42,419 nucleotides of DNA from Emmonsiellopsis sp. PD_33 (lineage: Eukaryota; Ascomycota; Eurotiomycetes; Onygenales; Ajellomycetaceae), in NCBI GenBank assembly GCA_032988165.1, contig JANTQF010000307.1, positions 1 to 42,419 of the forward strand, in the 5' to 3' direction. Positions 1 through 9,369 of the stretch are shown here, piece by piece. Position 1 is the stretch's first letter. Every line of letters starts with the position of its first letter. Position numbers and translations under genes: made by a program. The notes under the pieces are model-generated. The model was not told where the DNA came from and ran no database searches. It worked only from the letters and a program-made list of their open reading frames with translations.

Positions 1-656
1 GGGGGATGTTGAGGGAGGTTGGTGAGGGTGCTGTTTCTGGTAGTGAGGGGGGGGATGGAGGGGGAAATGAGAGGGTGAGGGCAGGCAGGATTGGGAAACA
101 TGCTAGTGCGAGGGCGTGGGCGATGGAGGCACTTTGGTTGTGGAGGATGGGCGGGGGTGGGGATAGGGGGTTGGTTAGGGGGGGGGAGGTTAGGGCGAAG
201 TAGGGTTTTTTTTATGGTTTTTGTGTATGTATGGGTTGTGGTGTGGGTTTGATGGATGAATGGATGATTGTATTATCAACGAGAGTAGATGGCACAGCTC
301 TGGAGGTGTGGTTTGTTGCTCTGTATTTAATTTAGATCAAGATTCCAGTCAAAGTTGTAGTTATTGAGCTACGATTTCTCGTCCTCTTTTTTCTGTCTTT
401 CTTCGTATAAACTACAGGTTGGTTCCTTTTCTATCTTCATAAATAGCAAAGCATGTCATGTTCTATGTGTACATATATCCAGTAGTTACCCCTAAACGCC
501 CATAACGAGAAAACAAATACCAAAAAAAAAAAAAAAGCATGCACCTATCTATCCATGTACGGGTATCAATTCATCAATCCATCAATCCATCAATCCAACA
601 ATCCATCAATCCATCAATCCTCCCCTCCCCCCCCCTCCCCCTTTCCACATCATCTC
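1..656. other. G-rich window edge and 3' flank of the 7TM gene, no confident gene
   Basis: The first 200 bases are very G-rich on the plus strand. They hold a 65-codon plus frame and an open minus frame running off the window edge; neither has recognisable content. A gene whose body lies outside the window could end or begin here. Bases 200-540 are ordinary intergenic sequence with a poly-A run near 522-535. The last part is the 3' flank of the minus-strand gene that stops at 657. Confidence 0.5.
571..620. repeat. ATCAATCC microsatellite
   Basis: Imperfect tandem repeat of the 8-mer ATCAATCC, about six units, just downstream of the stop codon of the minus-strand 7TM gene. It is followed directly by a C-rich tract (620-640). 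Confidence 0.85.
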
Positions 657-2476
657 TCATTGAACCACCCTCTCCCCATACCGATCATACTCCACAAACT
701 CCCCCTCGCCCACCCCCACCCCCACTCCCACTCCCACTCCCACTCCGTACCCCAACCCATACCCCCTCCCATCCTCCCCCCCATAAACCCTCCCATCAAA
801 CGCCAGCCCCAGCGGGATATGCAGCGGGGGACTCCCACCCTCCATCCCCATCCCCATCCCCATCCCCATCGGAACCCCACCCCCACCCCCATTCCTCAAC
901 TCAAAAGTTGTAAGCTCCCGCTCACTATCCGACGAGCAGACGAGATCCAGCGAGACAGCCGTGTTGCCGGTGAGCGGTGTGGATTTGGATTTATATCTAG
1001 ATTTGCTGGGGAAGTCGCCATTTCCATTTGTATGTGCATGTCTACCCACATGCTGAGAGCTGGTGGGGCCATGCCCATGCCCATGCCCATACCCACCCCC
1101 ATCCCCCGGACGTGGCGGAACCTGCCAACTCCCCCTCTCCCCATCCCCATCCCCATCCCGACCCCGGTCCCGGTCCCCGCGCCGACGCCAAAAGCACACC
1201 TTCCCTCGTATCTTCCTCGCGGCGTTCACGTATTCCCTTCTCAGCACGGCAGTGGTGCCGAAGACGAGCCAAAAGACGAGACTCGCCGTGACGCCGGGGA
1301 AGAAAGCGAGGAGGTCCGTTTTCGTGCGGGGGACGGAGAGGTCCGGGGTGGTGGTTGTTTGGTCGGTGGAGACGTTGCGGCTTTGGATTATTTGGTAGGT
1401 TACCATGCAGAGTTCGAAGATCCTATTAGTTTGGGTTAGTTTGAGTTGGGTTGGGTGCGGTTGGGTGGATAGATGCGTGCGTGCGTACATGAGGATGCAA
1501 AAGCCAATCGTGAACCGGACGATGAGCCACTGCTCGTCTTTCCGCCGGCTGCGGTCGCCGCTGGAGAGGCTGCGGTTGTTGCGCGGGTAGTTGGTGCTCC
1601 CGGACCAGGCGCCGGCGCGGGAGAGCTCGCGCCGGCTGCGGATGTATTTGTATAGCGTTAACATTACGAGGATGCTGCCGAGGGAGGTGCTGAGGACGAC
1701 TGGGGCTGTTAGAGTTGTGGTTTGGGTGTGCGGGGGTTTATGTTGTTTGCGTACATAGGCAGTTGTAGATGATTAATGAGGCGAGGAGGGACCGTTTGAT
1801 ACGGTCTGTGAGTAGGATTCCTTGGAAGACGGCGGGGACGATAATTGCGAAGGCGAGGCAGGCCCATCGGATGTTGGTTTTGGTGGTCGTTGAGAGCGGG
1901 ATGCGGATCTTCCACATGCCGATGAAGAGGTGGGCGGCCCTGGGGATGGTTAACTAGTTTGATATCACTGCATGTTGTGTAGGTGCTGGACGAACCAGAA
2001 AAACAGCAGCACGCCGACTACATTGTATATCGTGTTCTCTATACGTTTTGTGGTCAGTAGAGAATTTGGAATGCGTGAGATGCTCCCCTTACGGATTTTA
2101 AAGTTGACAAGCTGCACAGGATGCGCAGCGCCAATTAGCCGCAGACCAGGAAATTCATCCGTCAACCTCGATTTCTCGAACGTGGCCTGCTTGACACTCC
2201 TCCATTTCACCGCGAAGTGGATTTGCTGGATGATGGAGGAGGTGGTGCTTATTGCCAAGAACCACGTACATAGGCTGACATCTGAGCGGCAGTTAGAAGA
2301 CGCCTTATATTCAATTGAGCGTGAAATAGATCAGGGGTCGCAGGCATACAACTGAAGCGATCCGGCGTACGGATGAAGTACACTGCCAGCACCAGATTCG
2401 GACAGAGACAGATGACGGAAAAGATCAGCAACGCGCAAAAGACATCCAGGGCACCCTGGGGTATAGACTCTGACAT
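657..2476 (-). CDS. predicted seven-transmembrane (GPCR-like) protein
   Basis: Five exons on the minus strand: 2476-2353, 2281-1996, 1939-1755, 1705-1489, 1422-657, giving 525 aa. All four introns (49-71 nt) are GT-AG and keep frame. The start is the ATG before SESIPQG; the upstream Met frame at 2808 is closed by a stop. Seven hydrophobic segments can be counted at about residues 8-35, 43-66, 118-142, 155-175, 184-213, 248-275 and 300-323. The last is followed by FGTTAVLRREY and a basic stretch, then a tail of about 200 residues. Seven helices and a long cytoplasmic-type tail resemble a fungal G-protein-coupled receptor, but I cannot place it in a named receptor class. The tail is low-complexity: Gly-His, Gly-Met and Gly-Val alternations encoded by CCCCAT and CCCACT repeats, so its length is likely variable between strains. 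The gene structure is well supported; the receptor function is inference. Confidence 0.8.
720..870 (-). repeat. coding microsatellites in the 7TM protein tail
   Basis: Plus-strand CCCACT units near 720-745 and CCCCAT units at 841-870 lie inside the last exon and encode Gly-Val and Gly-Met runs. The coding (minus) strand has GGGGAT repeats. A similar CCCCAT tract at about 1139-1160 encodes an Asp/Gly/Arg-rich part of the same tail. Confidence 0.8.
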
Positions 2477-2910
2477 TACTCCATATACATCAGCAAAACG
2501 TCAGGTCCTCGTTTCTTGTCGCTGCAAGACATCGACGTTCGTTGATGTATGCAGGAAGAAGTGCAAGGAAGAGAAAGAAGAACCACAACCGGGCCATCGG
2601 CAGATTAAAGCATGACCTGAGCAGCCACAAAACACAAAACATAAATCCTGGGGTTATTCCCGGGATGGCTCTGACCAGTGACGCTCATTACTTGTTCTGA
2701 TCTGAGGGATTGTCGAGGCTGGGCCTGGATGGGGGAATGTAAGGACCCCGCATTCTGCAAGCCTTCCGCCGCGACATGTTCGTTTGACAGCGATCGCGTT
2801 GGATCCATTTTCTCTTGGTGATGGGGGGGCGCTATGCTGAAAGCTGACCGGGGTGATGTGAAACAGCCGAGCTTGTTGCAGCTAGATGGTGCCGGACGCC
2901 AGCCTAGGCA
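2477..2910. other. 5' flank of the 7TM gene
   Basis: Intergenic sequence of normal base composition with intact CpG dinucleotides, between the 7TM start codon and the target duplication of the copia element. A minus frame beginning at 2808 is not linked to the gene by any convincing splice. I see no clear TATA box. Confidence 0.5.
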
Positions 2911-2915
2911 CTAGG
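2911..2915. repeat. target-site duplication, left copy (copia)
   Basis: CTAGG immediately before the LTR start TGTAAGAG. The same five bases follow the other LTR at 18993-18997. A perfect 5-bp duplication is expected of an LTR retrotransposon insertion. Confidence 0.93.
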
Positions 2916-3216
2916 TGTAAGAGGGTTGAACGTAGTTAGAGATATCCATGAGGAGAAAGATGATTGATTCCTCTGTCAATAAGTTGGCAGATTTCACCAC
3001 TATTTATAGCTACTGACATGTGATTGCCTGAGATAATGAAAATCTAATATACCATACAAAATAGGTGTAGAAAACAATAGGGATGATCAGTTATTATCAC
3101 TATTAAGAAGGAAACAATGAAAAATCTATTGATGCAGAACTGAATGACTGAAAAATAGAGGATCAACCTCTTGCAGTCTGCAGGCACTTGGGGTGCATAC
3201 TGTACTGCTTCTCACA
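2916..3216 (-). repeat. copia LTR (3' LTR in element orientation)
   Basis: 301 bp, aligned without gaps to the copy at 18692-18992. I count 18 differences and all are transitions. Ends are TGTAAGAG and TTCTCACA on the plus strand (TGTGAGAA to CTCTTACA in element sense). Confidence 0.93.
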
Positions 3217-3226
3217 TACCCCCTCA
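3217..3226 (-). other. copia polypurine tract
   Basis: TACCCCCTCA on the plus strand reads TGAGGGGGTA in element sense and abuts the 3' LTR. A purine run at this position primes plus-strand DNA synthesis in LTR elements. Confidence 0.7.
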
Positions 3227-6200
3227 GTGGATTACCAAGCAGAGTAGAGGTAATTTAATGGCAAAGAACTACCTCAATTTGGCATATCACAGAGCAGAGT
3301 AAAGGTAATTTGATGGCAAAGAACTACCTTAGTTTCTTACTTATATTGATGAGATTAATGAGACAGCAGAATTCCTTATGAGTAGCACAAGGAAGAGATT
3401 TGATGAAGCTGTCTGTAGGCATTTTCTTCATACCTATTCATTTAATAGATATTTAGCCCTATTAGACTTCCTGTTGAAGTCAGTAATTATGAATGTTGAT
3501 ATAATAGAGCTTCATTATAATATAGAGAGCTTTATTTTTGAGTAAGTGTATAGCCTAGATGTTGTCATTTTGAATGACCAATATGCATTTTAGGTTAAAA
3601 CTAATTTATTTAAACAGACATTTCTACCAGTATACTTCTTTAACTGTTGTAAATAGGGTCAAAAGTTCTACTTCAGTAGAAGAGGTTATAATGATTCATT
3701 GCTTTAAGAACTTCCAGTTAATTGTACCTCTGAAAAGAGTAAAAATCATCTCTTGAGTACTTCAGTAGGTAGTTAGATTATTAGTATAGGTAGTATCAGT
3801 ATAAATTCAGAATGCTGGGCTTTTATCATCAGCTTTGAGAGTACTATATTTAATGGTAAGATTCTGAGTTTAATACCCATAAGCAATGACTCAATGTAGA
3901 AGATTATCATATTAAGATGAAGGTTTAATCATATAATTAATAAGAATATTAGCAGAGAAGGCAAGATCAGGCTGAGTCCCTATGAAAGAGTAGATAATAG
4001 AGTTAATTCAGTATTAATAGCTGTGAATCTCTTGAGAAGTAGGAAAACCACTATAAGGATAGACTGATTCAGCAGGAATGAGCATATAATAGAGTTTGTA
4101 ACACTCAACTCCAAATTTTGCCACTATTTTAGCTATATAATTGTCTTGGCACAATCAGAGTTTTTGAGCTGCACAATCTTAAAGGACTTAAATTTCTAAA
4201 AATCACTTAATCTTTCTCATATCTTGGAGCTTGTAAGTGCTCATTAATTGGGCCACAAAATCAATGAACACTAATTTATGATGTTAATGATATATAATAA
4301 TAATGTCATTCACATAGAAAAACACTATAAGATCTAATTCTATAAAAAGATAAGGTTTCTTAGGGACCTACATCAGGCCTAGCTTCAGCAGCATCATTTT
4401 CAATTCATCATTCCAATATAGGGGAGATTCAGAAAGTCCATAAAGTGCTCAAAGAAGAAGTAACATGTAGCTGAGAACTTTATATTCAGAAGATGATTTA
4501 ACATAGATTTTGTCAATAAGAATGACATTGAGAAAGATATTAATAGCATCATATTAGTGTGTTTCTAGATCAAAAGCAACTACTATAGTCATAATAAGAT
4601 GAAAAACCTTCAGTGTCAGTGTTGTAGACCTGGTCTCTACTTTTTCATTTTTCCATAGATTTTTATGAATAACTATATGAGCCTTGAATTTTTGAAGGAT
4701 CTCATCCATATTGAATTTATATATAAATACCTATATAAGTGGTAGAGGCTAGCATTTAACCTTATATTCTGAGACCTTTTTTCAGCATCCTTTCTGTTAT
4801 AGAGCATCATATTCAATTTAAGTAACATATAATCAATTATCTTTAAATTTATAGTACAAAGCTTCCTTCCATTCATAAGGAGAAGGGGGAAGATTATCTC
4901 AGTGTAGAGGGTGAGATAGAGGTTCATCCATTTAGGTCATAGTAAAAGTAGTATAGAATCTTGAAGAATGATCTATATGATTAAGAGTAGTAATATAATT
5001 AGTTTACTCTAGATTTGGTTTCTAAGTATGGTATCTTGAAATTATGTGGTTAGTTAATATATTACTGTGTATTTCCTTAGAAGAAGCATCTAGAGGTTTA
5101 TTTGTAGAAGACAGACCTGACTGAAGAGAATTAAGTAGTTAACCTAATGAATTATTAGTATTAGTATTAGCATCTATATCAAGTTAGCTATTAGGATCAT
5201 CTAATTGCTGGATTCTACTGGTTAGCATCAAAAATTTGAGGGAACCAGTAAATAGTGTAGGAGTTAGTTCCAGGGTTAGTAATGCTTGAGAAGATAAATC
5301 TGATATTATTTTTAAAGTTATATTTACTATTTTAGAGTTAGATGTTAAGGTTTTGAAAGAGATGTTAGTTTCAACTTCATCTTCAGAACTCTTAAATTTC
5401 TGAACATTAAATCTGACACTTTTTGGAATGTTATTTGGTAGTAGTAAATCTACTGGTATTAGAGATATAAGTAAAAAATCCTTAGATAAATCACCTGGAT
5501 TAAAATAGAAGTCTTCATTGAATATAACATTCTAAATTATAATGACCTTTTGCTCTCTTGGGAGCTAGATACAAAAAATATTATTCAATTTGTAACCTAC
5601 TAGGTGTCTGATTTTAGTGTGTGGGGCAAGTTTTTAGAGTTTTAGAATGATCTTATCTAATATGTATGCTCAGCATCTATATGCATATAGATGACTGAGG
5701 TCAAAATCCATCAGTTTATTAAGATGAGAGGCTAGAGTCTGTATTAGAGTCTTCCATTTGAGTTGCTGGACCAGTATTCAGTTAAGAAGATATATTGTGG
5801 TCTTATATGCTTCAGGTTAGAGATCTTCAGGAAGATTTACAGTAATTCAAATTATATAGCCTAGAGTGGTTATTATACCCCCTGAGTGTTCAGCTGCACT
5901 GTTAGATTCTGATATATAGGAAGATAAAGAATCAACATGAATGCTGTGTATCTTAATTTTATTAAGAAAGGTCTTTATAAGTGATGTTTCTCTATTTATA
6001 TGAAGGGTCAGAACCTTCAAACTGTAATGTTTTTCAACTTTATTAATAAATTTTTCTAAAAATGATTTGTAATGATCTTTTGTAGGAAGCACCTCAGCCC
6101 AATAAGTATGAGTAAGAGGGTTATAGATGTGAGCAAGATATCAATCTCTATTATAAGCTAGGAAGATATAAGTAAAATTAAAATAAATAATCTCAAATGG

Positions 6201-6303
6201 TTTATTACCTCTATTCATCTATTTTTAAGATATTTGAAGGTGGGATTTGCCCAGCACACAGGCCATGCAGTTAGTAGTTTTTGGGCTGTTAGTGAGGCAG
6301 ACT
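3227..6303 (-). pseudogene. copia pol remnant, 3' half: integrase core, reverse transcriptase, RNase H
   Basis: Reading the minus strand from 6303 down, the second half of the integrase zinc-binding motif appears near 6273-6251 (CMACVLGK). It is followed by the integrase core with a SNSAAEHSGG segment near 5900, which corresponds to the family's QNGAAERSGG. The reverse transcriptase stretch at about 4600-4150 includes ALYGLSESPLYWND and, at 4319-4302, FYVNDI. The family has YVDD there, so the first catalytic Asp reads Asn. RNase H-like sequence and scattered stops continue to the polypurine tract. The reading frame shifts and is stopped many times; no functional protein is possible. Confidence 0.85.
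3239..3329. repeat. 36-bp direct repeat, two copies
   Basis: Copies at 3239-3274 and 3294-3329 start GCAGAGTA and end GAACTACCT. They differ by two transitions and are spaced 55 bp apart, just inside the copia 3' LTR. Confidence 0.8.
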
Positions 6304-6308
6304 CTCAC
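6304..6308. repeat. target-site duplication, left copy (gypsy)
   Basis: CTCAC directly before the gypsy LTR. The right copy at 16923-16927 is CTTAC, one transition away. Confidence 0.85.
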
Positions 6309-6480
6309 TGTAATTAGAATAACTTGAGATCAAAACATTACATAGAATAAGATTGATTCTCTATGTTTCTAGGCTGCCTATAGCTATTTATATCATGGAG
6401 CCTAATTAAGTTATGTAAGTGACTAAGCACTATGAATGTCCCATGATGTGAACCATGATGTGAAGCATGCACATGTAATA
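6309..6480 (-). repeat. gypsy LTR (3' LTR in element orientation)
   Basis: 172 bp from TGTAATTAG to CATGTAATA on the plus strand. In element sense it begins TATTACATG, probably once TGTTACATG, and ends CTAATTACA. Confidence 0.88.
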
Positions 6481-6599
6481 AATAGCCTCTTTCAGAAAAG
6501 CATGTGATGCCCTCATCACTGTAGTTACATATAGAAATATAGAGCAAACAAATAAAATAATAAAAAGTATAATATAGTAGTGAATAAAGTGCTAATTAA

Positions 6600-8495
6600 A
6601 ACTAAACTAGATCATTCATCTATTTATCATTCATCTTCACATCTAATTTATCCAGTACACTCTTCAGTTCTACCTATAACATCTCAAATATAACTTAATA
6701 GGTAACATCTTCATCTGCCTACATACTAACTGTACTTTCTGCCTCATTATGATGAAGGTTCTGTAGATAAGTAACTTACTTGATTGTATCTTCCCAGTAT
6801 ATACTATTAGTAGACTTAATAGGTTGATTATTAGTCTGCATGATAGCATTAATATCCTTATTAATCTTCTGTGCACTTTTATTGAGCATAATAGTATATG
6901 TGACTCCCATGTGATAGTATTACTGAGCAGCCTACTGAGCTTCACATTCCTCTAGGTTATGTAATATTATTATGAGATAGACAGCTTTGTTCCTAATAGT
7001 ATCATATTGAGCTTTTTTCTTAATGAGGGCTTGGGCTTGAATCTTATTTATAGCCTGGTGTAATTCATTAGTGGGTAGCATGCATGTATTAGTATGAAAT
7101 ATTCTCACAGTGAGAAGCTGATTGACTTCTTTAAGGGCTTCTTCCCTGCTTATATTATAGAGGATCATGATGTATTTAATCACTTGAAGATTTATAAGTA
7201 GGTTTGGCTGCTGAGCAGGTATGATGTGAGATGATATAATTATAGTAGTAGCTGCAGTGAGAGTAATACTAGCTGTATGAGAAAGGCTTGCAGTGAGTCA
7301 CTCTGTGGATGCATTATTATCTGAGGTGTCCTCCTTAGTTTATTTACTGAGGGAGCTGCTACCTCTCATATCTGTCAGACTGTTTGTCTGTCTTTATTCC
7401 CCATGAAAGTGCTACAGGATCTCTATATCTACATAACTAATGTGTTAACTTCTAATAATATTAGCTATAAGTTATTTAATATTATGTAATTTAATCTGAT
7501 CAACCCATTTCTTTTTATTTTACTCCTACAGGTTGTCTACAGCCTTATTAACTTGATCTTTAGTTGTACCAGGTAGAAATATACTAATATTCCCTTGATA
7601 CCATTCATTAATCAAAAGATTGATCTCCCAGTTATAAGTTTCTACCTACCAATCATGAAGTTGAATGTAGTGTGTATTTTCTACTATCATCTTATCTATA
7701 TTTTATTAGCTCTGGACTTACTTGGTGATAGCATCACAGTCATTCTTAATGGTATATGTCAGATCAAAGCATACTTAATTCTTCTGAAGATGATGTCTCA
7801 GTAAATTATAATACTTATAGCCTAAATTCTTTGCAGTAAGATATAGATATATAGATTCATTATAGTTATAAATTTCTATAATATCTTCTATGTTGTAGTT
7901 TATAGTCATCTTTAGCTTCATCTCATTAATAGTCATTTCAATCTTAAGCTTTCTTGCTTTGACTTTATCCTCAGCTGATAATATATTAGGTGATGGTCCC
8001 TTAAAGTTGCATTCATTATCTGGGTTCAGGCATATCTTAAGAGATGAGTATCACAAAGTATTACCTATAATCCATGGCATCTCCTTCTTGTACTCCTTGT
8101 TGACCTACTTCTATGACTACTCTTATACTTTGAAGATGCCACAATTATCATGTAGTTATTAATTTGTAGCTTGCTTGTCCATACTATTAATAACTTTCTT
8201 GAGTGTACTCACTAACTTGATGGAGATTACCCCTAGGGGTAGAGTATATTTACACATTTTGATGATGAACTCTATAATATATTCCTCTACATAACCTATT
8301 ATCTTGATGTTCTTAATAGCCTTATTATTCTCAGCTTACTGGGCTGCTATCTTTTCTTTTCCTTTTACACTGAATTAGCCTGTAGTTGAGATGAACAAAC
8401 TAGTTCCTATCTTGCACTATCTTTTTAATGTGTAAGCTAGGGTGAGGGGGTTGTCAGCTACTACTAACTGTGAGTGCTTGAAAGATATCATGCTG
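6600..8495 (-). pseudogene. third coding trace of the gypsy element, function unknown
   Basis: The minus strand downstream of the chromodomain keeps a discontinuous but clearly protein-like reading. It starts about 8492 with MISFKHSQLVVADNPLTLAY and continues through stretches such as YVEEYIIEFIIKM. Near 7180-6950 comes the best preserved segment, rich in charged residues and probably helical (NELHQAINKIQAQALIKKKA). Stops are mostly TAG or TAA where CAG, CAA or TGG would have been. It is separate from Gag and Pol, which are accounted for at 15280-9370. I do not recognise the product. It sits where some LTR elements carry an extra 3' ORF; no membrane segment is evident. Confidence 0.5.
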
Positions 8496-8499
8496 TTGG

Positions 8500-9360
8500 A
8501 GATTCTATGGTATTTACTTGCAGGCAGATGGGCAGGCTGGATGTCTTATGTATAATTACTAGAGTTATTAGAAGTTAATAGAGATTGAATAGGTTAATGA
8601 GAGATTTGTGTGTGTAAGTAAAGTATTATTAATGAATTTACCATAGTAATAGATGTGAAGGTAGATGAGCTAAGAGGTTAGGAAATTCACTGTAATAAGT
8701 TTTTCATGTATGTGATGAATTTTGGTGTAGAAATGTGTTATAGCAATGATATTCACCATGAAAGTTCCATGTCCTATGATTTAGTATCTATACTAAGTAA
8801 GGTGAATAAAGTCAAATAGGATAGTATATCAGTAAGTAGCTCATACATAAAAGTGAATAGGGGTAAAACTAGTGAGTAATATATAAGTGAATGAGATGCA
8901 ACTAGTGTGAGGTAGTATAGTTCTAATATAGTAATGAATATTCCATAGTGAATAGTAATAATCTAGGTATGGGGAGCTTTTAATAACAGATAGAGATATG
9001 GAAATTCTATGAATATAACCTCTTAGTTAGTGGGGGCAGGTGTGTTCTGGGATAATAAAGTTATAAATGTGCATGTACAGGTACATGAGGGTGATATCTA
9101 TATAAGCTAATGTAATAGCAGGGTAATGGAGATTCCATGAAGTATAAAATTTAAATAGGTAATAAGCATTTCAATATCATATAGGGATATAAAGTCTTCA
9201 TGATTGATAATTTTATCTTTTTCCTTATAATTGATATTCTGTGAATGTCAAAGCACTTTTAGGTTTGTTTATGAGGATTTGAGATTTCTAGGCTACTATC
9301 TTTAGGGATTGGCCTTGCTGTTGTAGGATCAATGGTAAATAAGATTCTTCTTATTTACAC
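8500..9360. other. non-coding spacer inside the gypsy element
   Basis: AT-rich sequence between the chromodomain end and the third coding trace, with no readable protein on either strand. Variants of the heptamer TTCCATG recur here at about 8503, 8764, 8941, 9004 and 9132. Confidence 0.5.
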
Positions 9361-9369
9361 TCATACTAT

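Noticed and set aside
571..620. A CRISPR-like array from regularly repeated ATCAATCC
   Set aside because: A simple 8-bp microsatellite without spacers in a eukaryotic genome.
555..1439. 294-codon plus-strand ORF
   Set aside because: It lies opposite the 7TM tail exon and encodes only Pro/His/Ser repeats; it is a shadow of the GC-rich microsatellites.
2605..2808. An upstream first exon for the 7TM gene (frame beginning MDPTRSLS)
   Set aside because: The frame closes before 2605 and no splice to the gene was convincing; the ATG at 2476 already gives a complete first helix.
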